This document shows positions 1 to 6,479 of a DNA stretch of 10,412 nucleotides, piece by piece. The translations under genes and the position numbers were made by a program. Origin of the DNA: Cellulomonadaceae bacterium (lineage in GTDB: Bacteria; Actinomycetota; Actinomycetes; Actinomycetales; Cellulomonadaceae); the NCBI GenBank assembly GCA_031282935.1, contig JAITCS010000160.1, forward strand, positions 1 through 10,412, given 5' to 3'. Numbering within the stretch: the first letter of the stretch is position 1; every line of letters starts with the position of its first letter. The notes under the pieces are model-generated. The model searched no databases, was not told the DNA's origin, and worked only from the letters and a program-made list of their open reading frames with translations.

Positions 1-469
1 GCCAGCCCTCCACCTCATCCCAACGCTGATTCACATCGGAAAATAATCTGCGACCCGCCAAAGTAGCGATAGACATACTATTGCCAATAACAATGCCGCC
101 TAAGGCCAATATGTAACGCGGAGAAAACTCTATTGCCCCAGTAAGAAACACAATTCCTAAAGCAACTAATACCCCAACAATCATAGCACTGGCAACTAAA
201 AACAGTTTGCGCCAAGTGAAACCCAACCTTTTAGTTGAGGTGCTCGCCGCCACAGTGAACATGACCACAAGCGCGACGCAAACCCACCAGATATTAGTGA
301 TAACCCCGCGTAAAACTAACGCGATAATTCCAAGTTGTATTATTGCGCGTATTACAGCCACTGGAACAGCCTTGGGAATGGGGGCGCGCGCAAAGGTCAA
401 TACCGCAACAGCAACTGCCGTGAGTAACGCCAAGGCAATAATAATTGGAATAAGGTCAGTGAGCGGCAT
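1..469 (-). CDS. FetB/UPF0014-family ABC transporter permease, C-terminus cut by the window edge
   Basis: The minus strand is open from an ATG at 469 to the window edge, giving 156 residues of a protein whose family is usually about 250-260 residues. It is strongly hydrophobic, with likely membrane helices near residues 5-25, 36-56, 60-76, 90-110 and 118-136. The family signature is the GAIEF segment (111-115) followed by the helix ending in GNSMS (129-133), which lines up with SGSIEF...AGNAM of E. coli FetB. FetB and the ATPase FetA form an inner-membrane exporter linked to iron homeostasis and oxidative stress; the substrate here is not known, and no ATPase partner lies in the window. An in-frame TTG at 478 has a well placed AAAGGA eight bases upstream (492-487), so translation may begin there, three codons before the ATG. 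The gene is transcribed away from obg. The family call is fairly sure; iron export is inference. Confidence 0.85.
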   Translation of the reverse strand, partial: MPLTDLIPIIIALALLTAVAVAVLTFARAPIPKAVPVAVIRAIIQLGIIALVLRGVITNIWWVCVALVVMFTVAASTSTKRLGFTWRKLFLVASAMIVGVLVALGIVFLTGAIEFSPRYILALGGIVIGNSMSIATLAGRRLFSDVNQRWDEVEGW

Positions 470-581
470 GGTTCCCAATCAGTTGTTCCTTTGCGACAAC
501 GTGCTTGCTGCTGCGAGGAGTGTACCAATTCGGCTCTGAAATACTTAGGCACCGAGCGGGAACCATCGCAAAACCACCGCG

Positions 582-671
582 CGTAATCAACGGATTCGTG
601 GCTACTAAACGCGTGGCTACCGGACGAACGCCTGCCGAGCGCGTGGTTAACGAACGCGTGGCTACCGGACG
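582..671. repeat. Degenerate 15-bp tandem repeat upstream of obg
   Basis: Six units of 15 bases can be laid out from 582. The best preserved begin at 597, 612, 642 and 657 with the core cgtggctac or cgtggtta. The 19-base word at 608-626 is repeated exactly at 653-671, 45 bases (three units) apart. The units starting at 582 and 627 match only about half of the positions of the consensus. Fifteen bases are five codons, so reading frames stay open on both strands; the plus frame would read as VATGR-like pentapeptides. No ribosome-binding site or sensible gene goes with it, so it is taken as a DNA-level minisatellite. Confidence 0.8.
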
Positions 672-689
672 CGAGTTCCAGGTGTGCGC

Positions 690-695
690 TAGGAT
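690..695 (+). promoter_or_regulatory. Candidate -10 box of obg (leaderless type), overlapping an AGGA motif
   Basis: TAGGAT at 690-695 is followed by exactly six bases and then the obg ATG at 702. This is the spacing expected if transcription starts at or next to the start codon, as is common in actinobacteria. The same bases contain AGGA (691-694), seven bases before the ATG, so they could instead act as a ribosome-binding site. No TTGACA-like -35 is visible. The sequence alone does not decide between the two readings. Confidence 0.45.
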
Positions 696-701
696 GGTTT
701 T

Positions 702-2279
702 ATGGCGGATTTCGTTGATCGGGTTACCCTGCACGCGGCTGGTGGCAATGGAGGGCATGGGGTTTCCTCCATTCGCCGCGAGAAGTTCAAGCCGTTGGCG
801 GGGCCTGACGGCGGTAATGGCGGTAACGGCGGCAGCGTCAAGCTGGTGGTTGACCCCAGCACCACCACGCTGTTGGGCTACCACCACCTGCCGCACCGCA
901 AGGCCGAGAACGGGAACGGCGGCGCCGGGGATGACCGCGACGGCGCGCATGGGGCGGATTTGATTTTGCCGGTGCCTGACGGCACGGTGGTAAAAGACAC
1001 CAAGGGGCATGTGCTGGCAGACTTGACCGGCGTCGGCGCCGAGTTTGTTGCTGCCGCCGGTGGGCGTGGTGGCCTCGGGAACCGCGCGTTGGCCACCCCG
1101 AAACGCAAGGCGCCCGGCTTTGCCCTGCTGGGCGAGCCTGGTGAAGAGCGCGACATCGTGCTGGAACTGAAATCCATCGCCGATGTGGCGTTGGTGGGCT
1201 TCCCATCAGCAGGCAAATCCTCGCTGGTGGCCGCGATTTCGGCGGCGCGTCCCAAGATCGCCGATTACCCGTTCACCACTTTGGTGCCCAATTTGGGGGT
1301 AGTGCAGGCTGGCGAAACCAGATTCACCGTGGCTGACGTGCCAGGTTTGATTCCGGGTGCCTCCCAGGGTAAAGGTTTGGGGCTGGAGTTTTTGCGGCAC
1401 ATTGAGCGCACGGCAGTAATTGCGCAAGTAATTGACTGTGCCACTTTGGAGCCGGGCCGCGATCCTGTTTCTGACCTAGACCAACTAGAAGAGGAACTCT
1501 CCATTTATTCGGATCGCCTTGGTGCCGATGAATCTTATGGAACTCCGCTAAAGGATCGCCCGCGTATCGTTATCCTAAATAAAATAGATGTGCCCGATGC
1601 GCGCGAATTGGCGGATTTTATCAAACCGGAAATTGAGGCCCGAGGTATTCCGGTATTTGAAGTGTCCACCGCTTCCCACGAAGGTTTGCGGCCTTTAACT
1701 TTCGCACTAGCGAAATTGGTGCAAAAGGCCCGCGATGAAGCGCCCGCCGCGCCGCCCGCGCCCATCATCATTAAGCCCACCGCCGTGGACGAAACCGGGT
1801 TCACCGTCACCAAGAAATTCGACGCCAAAGCCGGAAACGACTATTACGAGATTTTGGGCGCCAAGCCGGAGCGTTGGGTAAAGCAGACCAACTTCAACAA
1901 CGACGAGGCTGTGGGCTTCCTGGCTGATCGGCTGGCGAAACTGGGTGTCGAAGATGAGCTGTTCAAGGCCGGGGCCACCCCCGGTGACGAGGTGCGCATC
2001 GGATCCTCTGAAAAGAACGCGGTGGTGTTCGATTGGGAGCCGACCATGCTGACCGGGCCGGAGTTGCTGGGCGCACGGGGCACTGACCTGCGCTTTGAGC
2101 GCGCTGGTCGGAAAACCCGCGACGAGCGGCGTACCGAGTTCACCGAGCGCATGGACGCCAAGACGGCTGCCCGCGACGAGTTGTGGACCGAGCGCGAGGC
2201 GGGGCATTGGGTTGATCCGGCGGAGGTCGCCCCCGGTGAGGCTATTGAGATTTCCGAGATTTCCGACGATGACGCTTAG
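702..2279 (+). CDS. obg: GTPase Obg (CgtA), ribosome assembly and stress GTPase
   Basis: A 525-residue cytoplasmic GTPase that binds the 50S subunit and takes part in its late assembly and in stress signalling. The glycine-rich Obg fold occupies residues 1-158, with the GGNGG-type loops around 14-20, 37-44 and 70-76. The G domain follows: P-loop GFPSAGKS (166-173), switch TTL (192-194), DVPG (212-215), NKID (293-296) and a STAS-type G5 near 320. A C-terminal OCT domain of the actinobacterial/Gram-positive type ([10 protein letters not shown] onward, about 365-435) is present, then a charged tail of roughly 90 residues ending EISDDDA. Long acidic tails are common in actinobacterial Obg. The start at 702 gives the canonical [12 protein letters not shown]. 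The gene ends two bases before proB, so the two are probably one transcript. Codons between about 1400 and 1720 are noticeably richer in A and T than in the rest of the gene. Confidence 0.98.
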   Translation: MADFVDRVTLHAAGGNGGHGVSSIRREKFKPLAGPDGGNGGNGGSVKLVVDPSTTTLLGYHHLPHRKAENGNGGAGDDRDGAHGADLILPVPDGTVVKDTKGHVLADLTGVGAEFVAAAGGRGGLGNRALATPKRKAPGFALLGEPGEERDIVLELKSIADVALVGFPSAGKSSLVAAISAARPKIADYPFTTLVPNLGVVQAGETRFTVADVPGLIPGASQGKGLGLEFLRHIERTAVIAQVIDCATLEPGRDPVSDLDQLEEELSIYSDRLGADESYGTPLKDRPRIVILNKIDVPDARELADFIKPEIEARGIPVFEVSTASHEGLRPLTFALAKLVQKARDEAPAAPPAPIIIKPTAVDETGFTVTKKFDAKAGNDYYEILGAKPERWVKQTNFNNDEAVGFLADRLAKLGVEDELFKAGATPGDEVRIGSSEKNAVVFDWEPTMLTGPELLGARGTDLRFERAGRKTRDERRTEFTERMDAKTAARDELWTEREAGHWVDPAEVAPGEAIEISEISDDDA

Positions 2280-2281
2280 CT

Positions 2282-3439
2282 ATGAGCGCGTCAGTTAGTG
2301 ACGGCCTCGCTAGCCAGTTGCACGAGCACGCCACTTCCCCGGTGGCGGGCGCGCACCGGATAGTGGTCAAGGTGGGTTCTTCATCCTTGACGGGTGCGGA
2401 CGGTTTTTTGGACGAATTGGCTTTGCAAAACCTGGTCACTGCGCTCGCCAAGAAAGCCAAAACCTCGCAGATGGTGCTGGTGACTTCAGGCGCTGTCGCC
2501 GCCGGGCTGCGCCCACTCGGGTACGAGAAACGTCCCGCCGACATCGCGAGCGTTCAGGCCGCCGCCTCGGTAGGCCAGGTGAACCTAGTGGCCGCCTACG
2601 CCAACGCATTCGCGCGCCACGGCCTGCTCATCGGCCAAGTGCTGCTGACCGCAGACGACACCGTGCGCCGCCGCCGGTACGACAACGCCCAACGCGCGCT
2701 CACCTGCCTGCTGGAGCAAGGCGTGGTGCCCATAATCAACGAAAACGACGCGGTAACCACCAAGGAACTCAAATTCGGGGACAACGACCGACTCGCCGCG
2801 CTAGTTGCGCTGTTGGTGCGCGCCGACGCCCTAGTGTTGCTGACAGACGTCGCTGGATTGTTCGACCGCAACCCCAGCGACCCTTGGGCGCGCCGAATCC
2901 CATACGTCGAAAACCTGGCCGATATTGCCGACGTGCAGGTCACAGCGCCCGGGAGTTCCGTGGGCACCGGCGGCATGATCACCAAACTGGACGCGGCCCG
3001 GATCGCCACCGCCTCAGGGATCCCGGTGCTGCTCGCCTCGGCCTCGGCTGCCGCTGCGGCGCTCGGTGGGGAAGACATCGGCACGGTGTTCGCTCCCGTC
3101 GGGCGGCGGGCGAGCGGCCGGATGCACTGGCTGGCCCACGCGGCCAAAGTGCGCGGGAAACTGATTCTGGACGACGGGGCGGCGGCGGCGATTCGAGCCG
3201 GGTCGGCTTCGCTGCTCGCGGTGGGCGTGCTGGACTACGAGGGCGAGTTCGACGCGGGCGACCCGGTGGCGCTGGTGGACGGCACGGGCAAGCAGATCGC
3301 GCGCGGGCTGGTCGCGTTCGACTCGGTTGACCTGGCCCGGCTGCTGGGGCGCAACACCCGGTGGCTGCGCGTCGCCTACGGCCCCCAATACGAGCGCCCC
3401 ATAATTCACCGCGACGACCTAGTGATAACCCCCGCCTAG
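2282..3439 (+). CDS. proB: Glutamate 5-kinase, first step of proline synthesis
   Basis: The 385-residue enzyme phosphorylates L-glutamate with ATP to gamma-glutamyl phosphate, which ProA then reduces. The amino-acid kinase domain shows VVKVGSSSLT (28-37), VTSGAVAAG (67-75), NEND (153-156), FGDND (165-169), LTDVAGLF (187-194) and GTGGMITK (228-235). A C-terminal PUA domain covers about 290-370, as in long-form ProB. The first 25 residues precede the conserved core and are poorly conserved in character. An in-frame GTG at codon 21 is a possible later start, but the ATG two bases after the obg stop fits re-initiation by ribosomes finishing obg; no strong ribosome-binding site is seen. ProB is normally inhibited by proline. 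Codons are strongly GC-biased. The next gene downstream is not proA but a convergent toxin gene only 16 bases away. Confidence 0.97.
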   Translation: MSASVSDGLASQLHEHATSPVAGAHRIVVKVGSSSLTGADGFLDELALQNLVTALAKKAKTSQMVLVTSGAVAAGLRPLGYEKRPADIASVQAAASVGQVNLVAAYANAFARHGLLIGQVLLTADDTVRRRRYDNAQRALTCLLEQGVVPIINENDAVTTKELKFGDNDRLAALVALLVRADALVLLTDVAGLFDRNPSDPWARRIPYVENLADIADVQVTAPGSSVGTGGMITKLDAARIATASGIPVLLASASAAAAALGGEDIGTVFAPVGRRASGRMHWLAHAAKVRGKLILDDGAAAAIRAGSASLLAVGVLDYEGEFDAGDPVALVDGTGKQIARGLVAFDSVDLARLLGRNTRWLRVAYGPQYERPIIHRDDLVITPA

Positions 3440-3455
3440 CGGCCTGGGTCGTCAG

Positions 3456-3866
3456 TTACCGGGTCGAAAACTGGGAGGTTGAGCGCTTTTGCTGCGAGCG
3501 CCATTCGCGGTCATGGGTTAATAGGGTTATTCCGGTGTTCTTTAGTTGCAGTGCTGTTGCGATATGGATGGAATCAGCGCCGGAGAGTTTGGGTTCAAGA
3601 TGTTCTGCGACTGTTGCAATGCTGTCACTAATCGTTACGAATATGCAATCACCAAGATACGGTGCCACGAGTGTTTGGGGATGCCCATATCGTTTCAATA
3701 CTCGGGTGACTTCTATAGAGGTTAATCGAGAGGCAACAAATACGCCGTGATTTTGTTTTGCCTTTGTCAACCATTCCTGGGCCGCCCTAGAATTGTTTAT
3801 TGCGGCCCGAAGTATTACAGATGAATCCAAATACCAATAGCCGAATTCTGGTGGATTAGTCACCAC
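3456..3866 (-). CDS. vapC: PIN-domain (VapC-like) ribonuclease toxin
   Basis: A 136-residue PIN-domain protein, the likely toxin of a type II toxin-antitoxin pair; such toxins are magnesium-dependent RNases that cut tRNA or rRNA. All four expected acidic residues are visible: D14 in YLDSSV, E52 in TSIEV, D98 in SGADSIHIA and D119 in LTHDREW, so the active site appears intact. The start is GTG at 3866, with a second GTG directly after it at 3863; the first overlaps the end of the antitoxin gene by seven bases, so toxin translation is probably coupled to antitoxin translation. The gene runs against proB and ends 16 bases from the proB stop with no visible terminator between them, so proB read-through would be antisense to it. 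Its codons are less GC-rich than those of proB, consistent with gain by transfer. The RNA target cannot be told from sequence. Confidence 0.88.
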   Translation of the reverse strand: MVTNPPEFGYWYLDSSVILRAAINNSRAAQEWLTKAKQNHGVFVASRLTSIEVTRVLKRYGHPQTLVAPYLGDCIFVTISDSIATVAEHLEPKLSGADSIHIATALQLKNTGITLLTHDREWRSQQKRSTSQFSTR

Positions 3867-4153
3867 CGGTCAGCTCTATCTTCGAGGAGGGCAGCAGTAG
3901 AATCGAAACCAGCATCGATCCCCGAGTATTGTAGCCCTTGAGTGCCATCGAGGTTCGTTGGAAGCGTCGCCTGCCCATTGCTTATCAACTGTTGCAGAAT
4001 AGGGTGGAGCGCCCGCAACGGCTCGCGCGGTTCCGCTTTGGTGAGCCGATATGCGATCTCGCCGCGTCTGAGCACCAAGAGTTCACCGTCATCGGCGAGC
4101 CGGGTGGCGCGGGACGGGTTTTGGTTGAACTCTGTGAGCGTCATGGTCGCCAT
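3860..4153 (-). CDS. Phd/YefM-type antitoxin paired with the PIN toxin
   Basis: A 97-residue protein placed directly before the PIN toxin, in the usual antitoxin-first order. The N-terminal half (MTLTEFNQNPSRA from residue 4, then ELLVLRRGEIAYRLTKAE) has the Phd/YefM DNA-binding fold pattern, in which the start of the protein contacts the operator. The C-terminal end, with ALLEDRADRW, resembles the toxin-binding tails of antitoxins that pair with PIN toxins. Two starts are possible: ATG at 4153, six bases after a TACTAT box, or ATG at 4144; the first is preferred because of that box. Negative autoregulation by the antitoxin-toxin complex is expected for the family and fits the inverted repeat just upstream. 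The family call is good; the pairing rests on overlap and order. Confidence 0.85.
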   Translation of the reverse strand: MATMTLTEFNQNPSRATRLADDGELLVLRRGEIAYRLTKAEPREPLRALHPILQQLISNGQATLPTNLDGTQGLQYSGIDAGFDSTAALLEDRADRW

Positions 4154-4159
4154 TGTGAA

Positions 4160-4165
4160 ATAGTA
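4160..4165 (-). promoter_or_regulatory. Candidate -10 box of the toxin-antitoxin operon
   Basis: Read on the minus strand, TACTAT is followed by six bases (TTCACA) and the antitoxin ATG at 4153. This is the leaderless geometry also seen before obg and proA. There is no Shine-Dalgarno-like sequence before the ATG, which supports leaderless translation. No good -35 box was found. Confidence 0.5.
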
Positions 4166-4177
4166 GCATAAATACTA
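4161..4177. promoter_or_regulatory. Inverted repeat, likely operator of the toxin-antitoxin operon
   Basis: The arms tagta (4161-4165) and tacta (4173-4177) are perfect inverted copies separated by seven bases, and one arm covers the candidate -10 box. A protein bound here would block transcription of the antitoxin and toxin genes. Assignment to the Phd-type antitoxin is inference; the arms are short. Confidence 0.4.
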
Positions 4178-4194
4178 GAACACGATCGGGACTT

Positions 4195-4211
4195 GCGCGG
4201 TTGCACCGCGC
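4195..4211. other. Perfect 7-bp stem hairpin with a three-base loop
   Basis: gcgcggt (4195-4201), loop tgc, accgcgc (4205-4211). All seven pairs match and six of them are GC. No T-run follows on either strand, so it is not a standard intrinsic terminator. It may be an operator, a protein-binding hairpin, or a remnant from insertion of the toxin-antitoxin genes; its role is unknown. Confidence 0.6.
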
Positions 4212-4338
4212 TCGTTAGGGCCGCAGGTCTGGTGAGCACTATTCCAAAAAAAACGTACCTAACTAATGGACTGAGAATCGTCGGTGCACTGTCGGGGCGG
4301 CTTGCGCCTACCTCCGCCAACGCGTGCGCTTTCGATGG

Positions 4339-4344
4339 TAGGTT
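4339..4344 (+). promoter_or_regulatory. Candidate -10 box of proA (leaderless type)
   Basis: TAGGTT at 4339-4344 is followed by six bases and then the GTG at 4351, the same spacing as before obg and the antitoxin. It indicates that proA has its own promoter, as expected with opposite-strand genes between proB and proA. GGTAGG (4337-4342) within the same stretch could alternatively serve as a ribosome-binding site eight bases before the GTG. No -35 is evident. Confidence 0.45.
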
Positions 4345-4350
4345 TTGTGG

Positions 4351-5667
4351 GTGAGCGATGTTGATTTTGCTGGCCCCGGTGGAGACCTTTCTGCTACTAA
4401 ACCTGACACTGAAGAGGCAGTGCGGGGGATTGCGAAGCGCGCCAAGGCGGCGTCGAAGCAGTTGGCGATTGCGACAAGGGCGCGAAAGGATCAGTTGCTG
4501 GCCGCGATGGCCGACGCGCTGGAGGCCCACGCCGACGAGATTGTGGCCGCGAACAGCAAGGACACGGCTCGAGAAGAGGCGGGCGGCATGTCGGCGGGCC
4601 TGCTGGATCGGCTCGCGCTCGACCCGGCCCGGGTAAAAGCCTGCGCGGACGCGTTGCGGGAGGTCGCAGCCCTGCCAGATCCGGTTGGCGAGGTGGTGCG
4701 CGGCAACACGCTCGCGAACGGTATGCGGCTCACCCAGGTACGCGTGCCGATGGGCGTGGTCGGGATGATTTATGAGGCGCGACCCAACGTGACCGTGGAC
4801 GCCGCCGGGTTGGCCATCAAGTCCGGTAACGCGGTCATTCTGCGGGGCGGGTCGGCGGCGGCCGAATCCAATCAGGCCATCGTGAAGGTGCTGCAGAACG
4901 CGGTCGCGGCCCAAGGTTTCGACCCCGACCTCATCCAATCCGTGGACTCCTACGGTCGCGCCGGGGGCGTGGCGTTGATGCGGGCGCGCGGCCTAGTGGA
5001 CGTGCTGGTGCCTCGGGGCGGGCACGGGCTGATTCAGACGGTGATTGCCGAATCGTCGGTGCCGGTGATCGAGACCGGCGAGGGCGTAGTTCACGTTTAT
5101 GTGGACAAGGGCGCCGACCTGGCCCAAGCGATGAACATAACGATGAACGCCAAGACGCAGCGGGTGGGGGTGTGCAACGCGCTCGAAACGCTGCTGGTGC
5201 ACCGAGATGTGGCTGGCGAGTTTCTGCCCCTCGCCTTGGCGGCGCTGGCCGAGGCTGGGGTGGTGCTGCACGGCGATGATGCCACCATATCGCTGGCTCC
5301 GGTTGGGGTAGAGGTTATCCCGGCAACAAATAGGGACTGGGAAACGGAATACCTGGCCCTCGAATTAGCGATAAAAGTGGTTGATTCTCTTGACGACGCC
5401 ATTGCGCATATTGACGAGTATTCTACCGCACACACCGATGCGATTATCACCGATGATGTTAAGGCTGCGGAAAGATTCATTAAGGAAGTTGATTCGGCAG
5501 TGGTGATGGTGAATGCTTCGACACGGTTTACTGACGGTGGGCAATTCGGGTTGGGGGCCGAGATTGGGATTTCCACCCAGAAATTGCATGCGCGCGGGCC
5601 GATGGGGTTAGCGGAATTGACCACGACGAAGTGGATTCTGCGCGGCGACGGGAACGTGCGGCCATGA
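4351..5667 (+). CDS. proA: Glutamate-5-semialdehyde dehydrogenase (gamma-glutamyl phosphate reductase)
   Basis: A 438-residue enzyme that reduces gamma-glutamyl phosphate with NADPH to glutamate semialdehyde, which cyclises toward proline. It has the aldehyde-dehydrogenase fold: [20 protein letters not shown] and LRGGSAA (cofactor binding), [11 protein letters not shown], the catalytic cysteine C275 in [10 protein letters not shown], and the C-terminal [22 protein letters not shown] signature. The family is usually about 415-420 residues, so this copy has about 20 extra N-terminal residues. GTG at 4351 (MSDVDF) is chosen over an in-frame TTG at 4345 because the TAGGTT/GGTAGG signal lies at the right distance only for the GTG. 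It overlaps nadD by ATGA. The part coding for roughly residues 310-405 (5280-5560) uses far more A/T-ending codons than the first half. Confidence 0.96.
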   Translation: MSDVDFAGPGGDLSATKPDTEEAVRGIAKRAKAASKQLAIATRARKDQLLAAMADALEAHADEIVAANSKDTAREEAGGMSAGLLDRLALDPARVKACADALREVAALPDPVGEVVRGNTLANGMRLTQVRVPMGVVGMIYEARPNVTVDAAGLAIKSGNAVILRGGSAAAESNQAIVKVLQNAVAAQGFDPDLIQSVDSYGRAGGVALMRARGLVDVLVPRGGHGLIQTVIAESSVPVIETGEGVVHVYVDKGADLAQAMNITMNAKTQRVGVCNALETLLVHRDVAGEFLPLALAALAEAGVVLHGDDATISLAPVGVEVIPATNRDWETEYLALELAIKVVDSLDDAIAHIDEYSTAHTDAIITDDVKAAERFIKEVDSAVVMVNASTRFTDGGQFGLGAEIGISTQKLHARGPMGLAELTTTKWILRGDGNVRP

Positions 5668-6395
5668 GCGGTAGCGAAACTGGTCTTTTGCACAGCAACG
5701 GGGCCGCGAAAGTTGAGAACGCGGATGCAACTGGTGAGCCGAAGCGGCGCGCGCGTATCGGCATTATGGGCGGCACTTTCGATCCGATACACAATGGTCA
5801 CTTGGTGGCGGCCTCGGAGGTTGCCTGGGCGCTAAATCTGGATGAGGTGATATTCGTCCCCACGGGAAATCCCAATTTCAAGCAGGATAAACACGTCACC
5901 CCGGCCGAACACCGATATCTGATGACGGTTATCGCCACCTCGTCGAACCCGAAATTCTCGGTGTCCCGAGTGGATATTGACCGCCCGGGCGTGACATATA
6001 CGGTGGACACCCTAAAGGATTTGAAGGCTCAATATCCGGACGCTGATCTTTACTTTATTTCTGGCGCCGATGCGATATCCCAAATCCTGAATTGGCACGA
6101 CGCGGAAAAGCTTTGGGAACTCGCCGATTTCGTGGCGGTGGGTCGCCCAGGGAGCGCGCTGGAGTTGTCGGGCATCCCCTATGGTGAAGTCACCGTCGTC
6201 GAGATTCCGGCCCTCGCGATTTCCTCCACAGACGTGCGCAGGCGAGCGCACGCGGGCATGCCGATTTGGTATTTGGTGCCCGATGGGGTGGTGCGGTACA
6301 TCGAGAAATACCGGCTGTATGGCGGCCAGGAGGGCGGTTCTGGGGAACCCGACGGCGCGCCCAAGTTGCATAGCGCCCAGAATGTGACCGATTAG
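5664..6395 (+). CDS. nadD: Nicotinate-nucleotide adenylyltransferase
   Basis: The 243-residue enzyme joins nicotinate mononucleotide and ATP to nicotinate adenine dinucleotide, the step before NAD synthetase. The nucleotidyltransferase signature [14 protein letters not shown] is at residues 33-46, with the paired histidines H43 and H46 that bind ATP. The C-terminal ISSTDVRRR is at 186-194, followed by the usual [15 protein letters not shown] ending. The ATG at 5664 overlaps the proA stop (ATGA), so translation is coupled; an in-frame GTG at 5631 lies deep in proA and is less likely. With this start there are about 30 residues before the core, more than in the roughly 200-residue family norm. 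That extension ([13 protein letters not shown]...) is polar and unlikely to be structured. A short polar tail of about 20 residues follows the last helix. Confidence 0.95.
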   Translation: MSGSETGLLHSNGAAKVENADATGEPKRRARIGIMGGTFDPIHNGHLVAASEVAWALNLDEVIFVPTGNPNFKQDKHVTPAEHRYLMTVIATSSNPKFSVSRVDIDRPGVTYTVDTLKDLKAQYPDADLYFISGADAISQILNWHDAEKLWELADFVAVGRPGSALELSGIPYGEVTVVEIPALAISSTDVRRRAHAGMPIWYLVPDGVVRYIEKYRLYGGQEGGSGEPDGAPKLHSAQNVTD

Positions 6396-6479
6396 CCTAT
6401 TGTTAAAGTAGGTGCCTGCGAGTTCGCCTTGGTTTGGGTGGCGCGCGGGTGTGGAGCGGCCTGAGTGATTAGGAGTGCG

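Larger units (their letters stand above)
470..701. other. Divergent intergenic region between the permease gene and obg
   Basis: These 232 bases lie between two genes read in opposite directions and must hold both start regions. The obg side has a clear TAGGAT box and an AGGA ribosome-binding candidate just before the ATG. On the permease side a TACACT (complement of 519-524) is a possible -10, but no matching -35 could be seen. The middle is filled with a degenerate 15-bp tandem repeat. Open frames crossing this region on both strands run into obg in the wrong frame and are not convincing genes. No rplU or rpmA, the usual upstream partners of obg, is present. Confidence 0.7.
4178..4350. other. 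Intergenic region between the antitoxin gene and proA
   Basis: The divergent gap from the antitoxin ATG to the proA GTG is 197 bases; this is the part beyond the operator. It holds a short strong hairpin at 4195-4211, a run of eight A at 4246-4253, and the proA start signal at its right end. No tRNA, small protein gene or known riboswitch could be recognised. Confidence 0.6.

Noticed and set aside
207..539. 110-codon plus-strand open frame at the left end
   Set aside because: It lies opposite the FetB-like permease, whose minus-strand frame has clear family features; the plus product resembles nothing and has no start signal.
582..671. Possible CRISPR array
   Set aside because: Units are directly abutting 15-mers with no spacers, and they are degenerate.
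505..963. Plus-strand frame with VATGR-like pentapeptides running into obg
   Set aside because: It starts at a TTG without a ribosome-binding site and overlaps obg in another frame for over 250 bases.
456..1010. Minus-strand frame with RPVAT-like pentapeptides across the 15-bp repeat
   Set aside because: It continues antisense into obg and exists only because a 15-base period leaves all frames open; no ribosome-binding site is present.
4195..4211. Intrinsic terminator
   Set aside because: The stem is strong but no T-run follows on either strand.
4178..4350. tRNA gene, tRNA remnant or riboswitch before proA
   Set aside because: No cloverleaf arms, CCA end or known aptamer pattern could be built from the sequence by eye.
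4141..4938. 265-codon minus-strand frame upstream of and within proA
   Set aside because: Most of it is antisense to the conserved proA sequence and it resembles no protein; it also ends across the antitoxin start.
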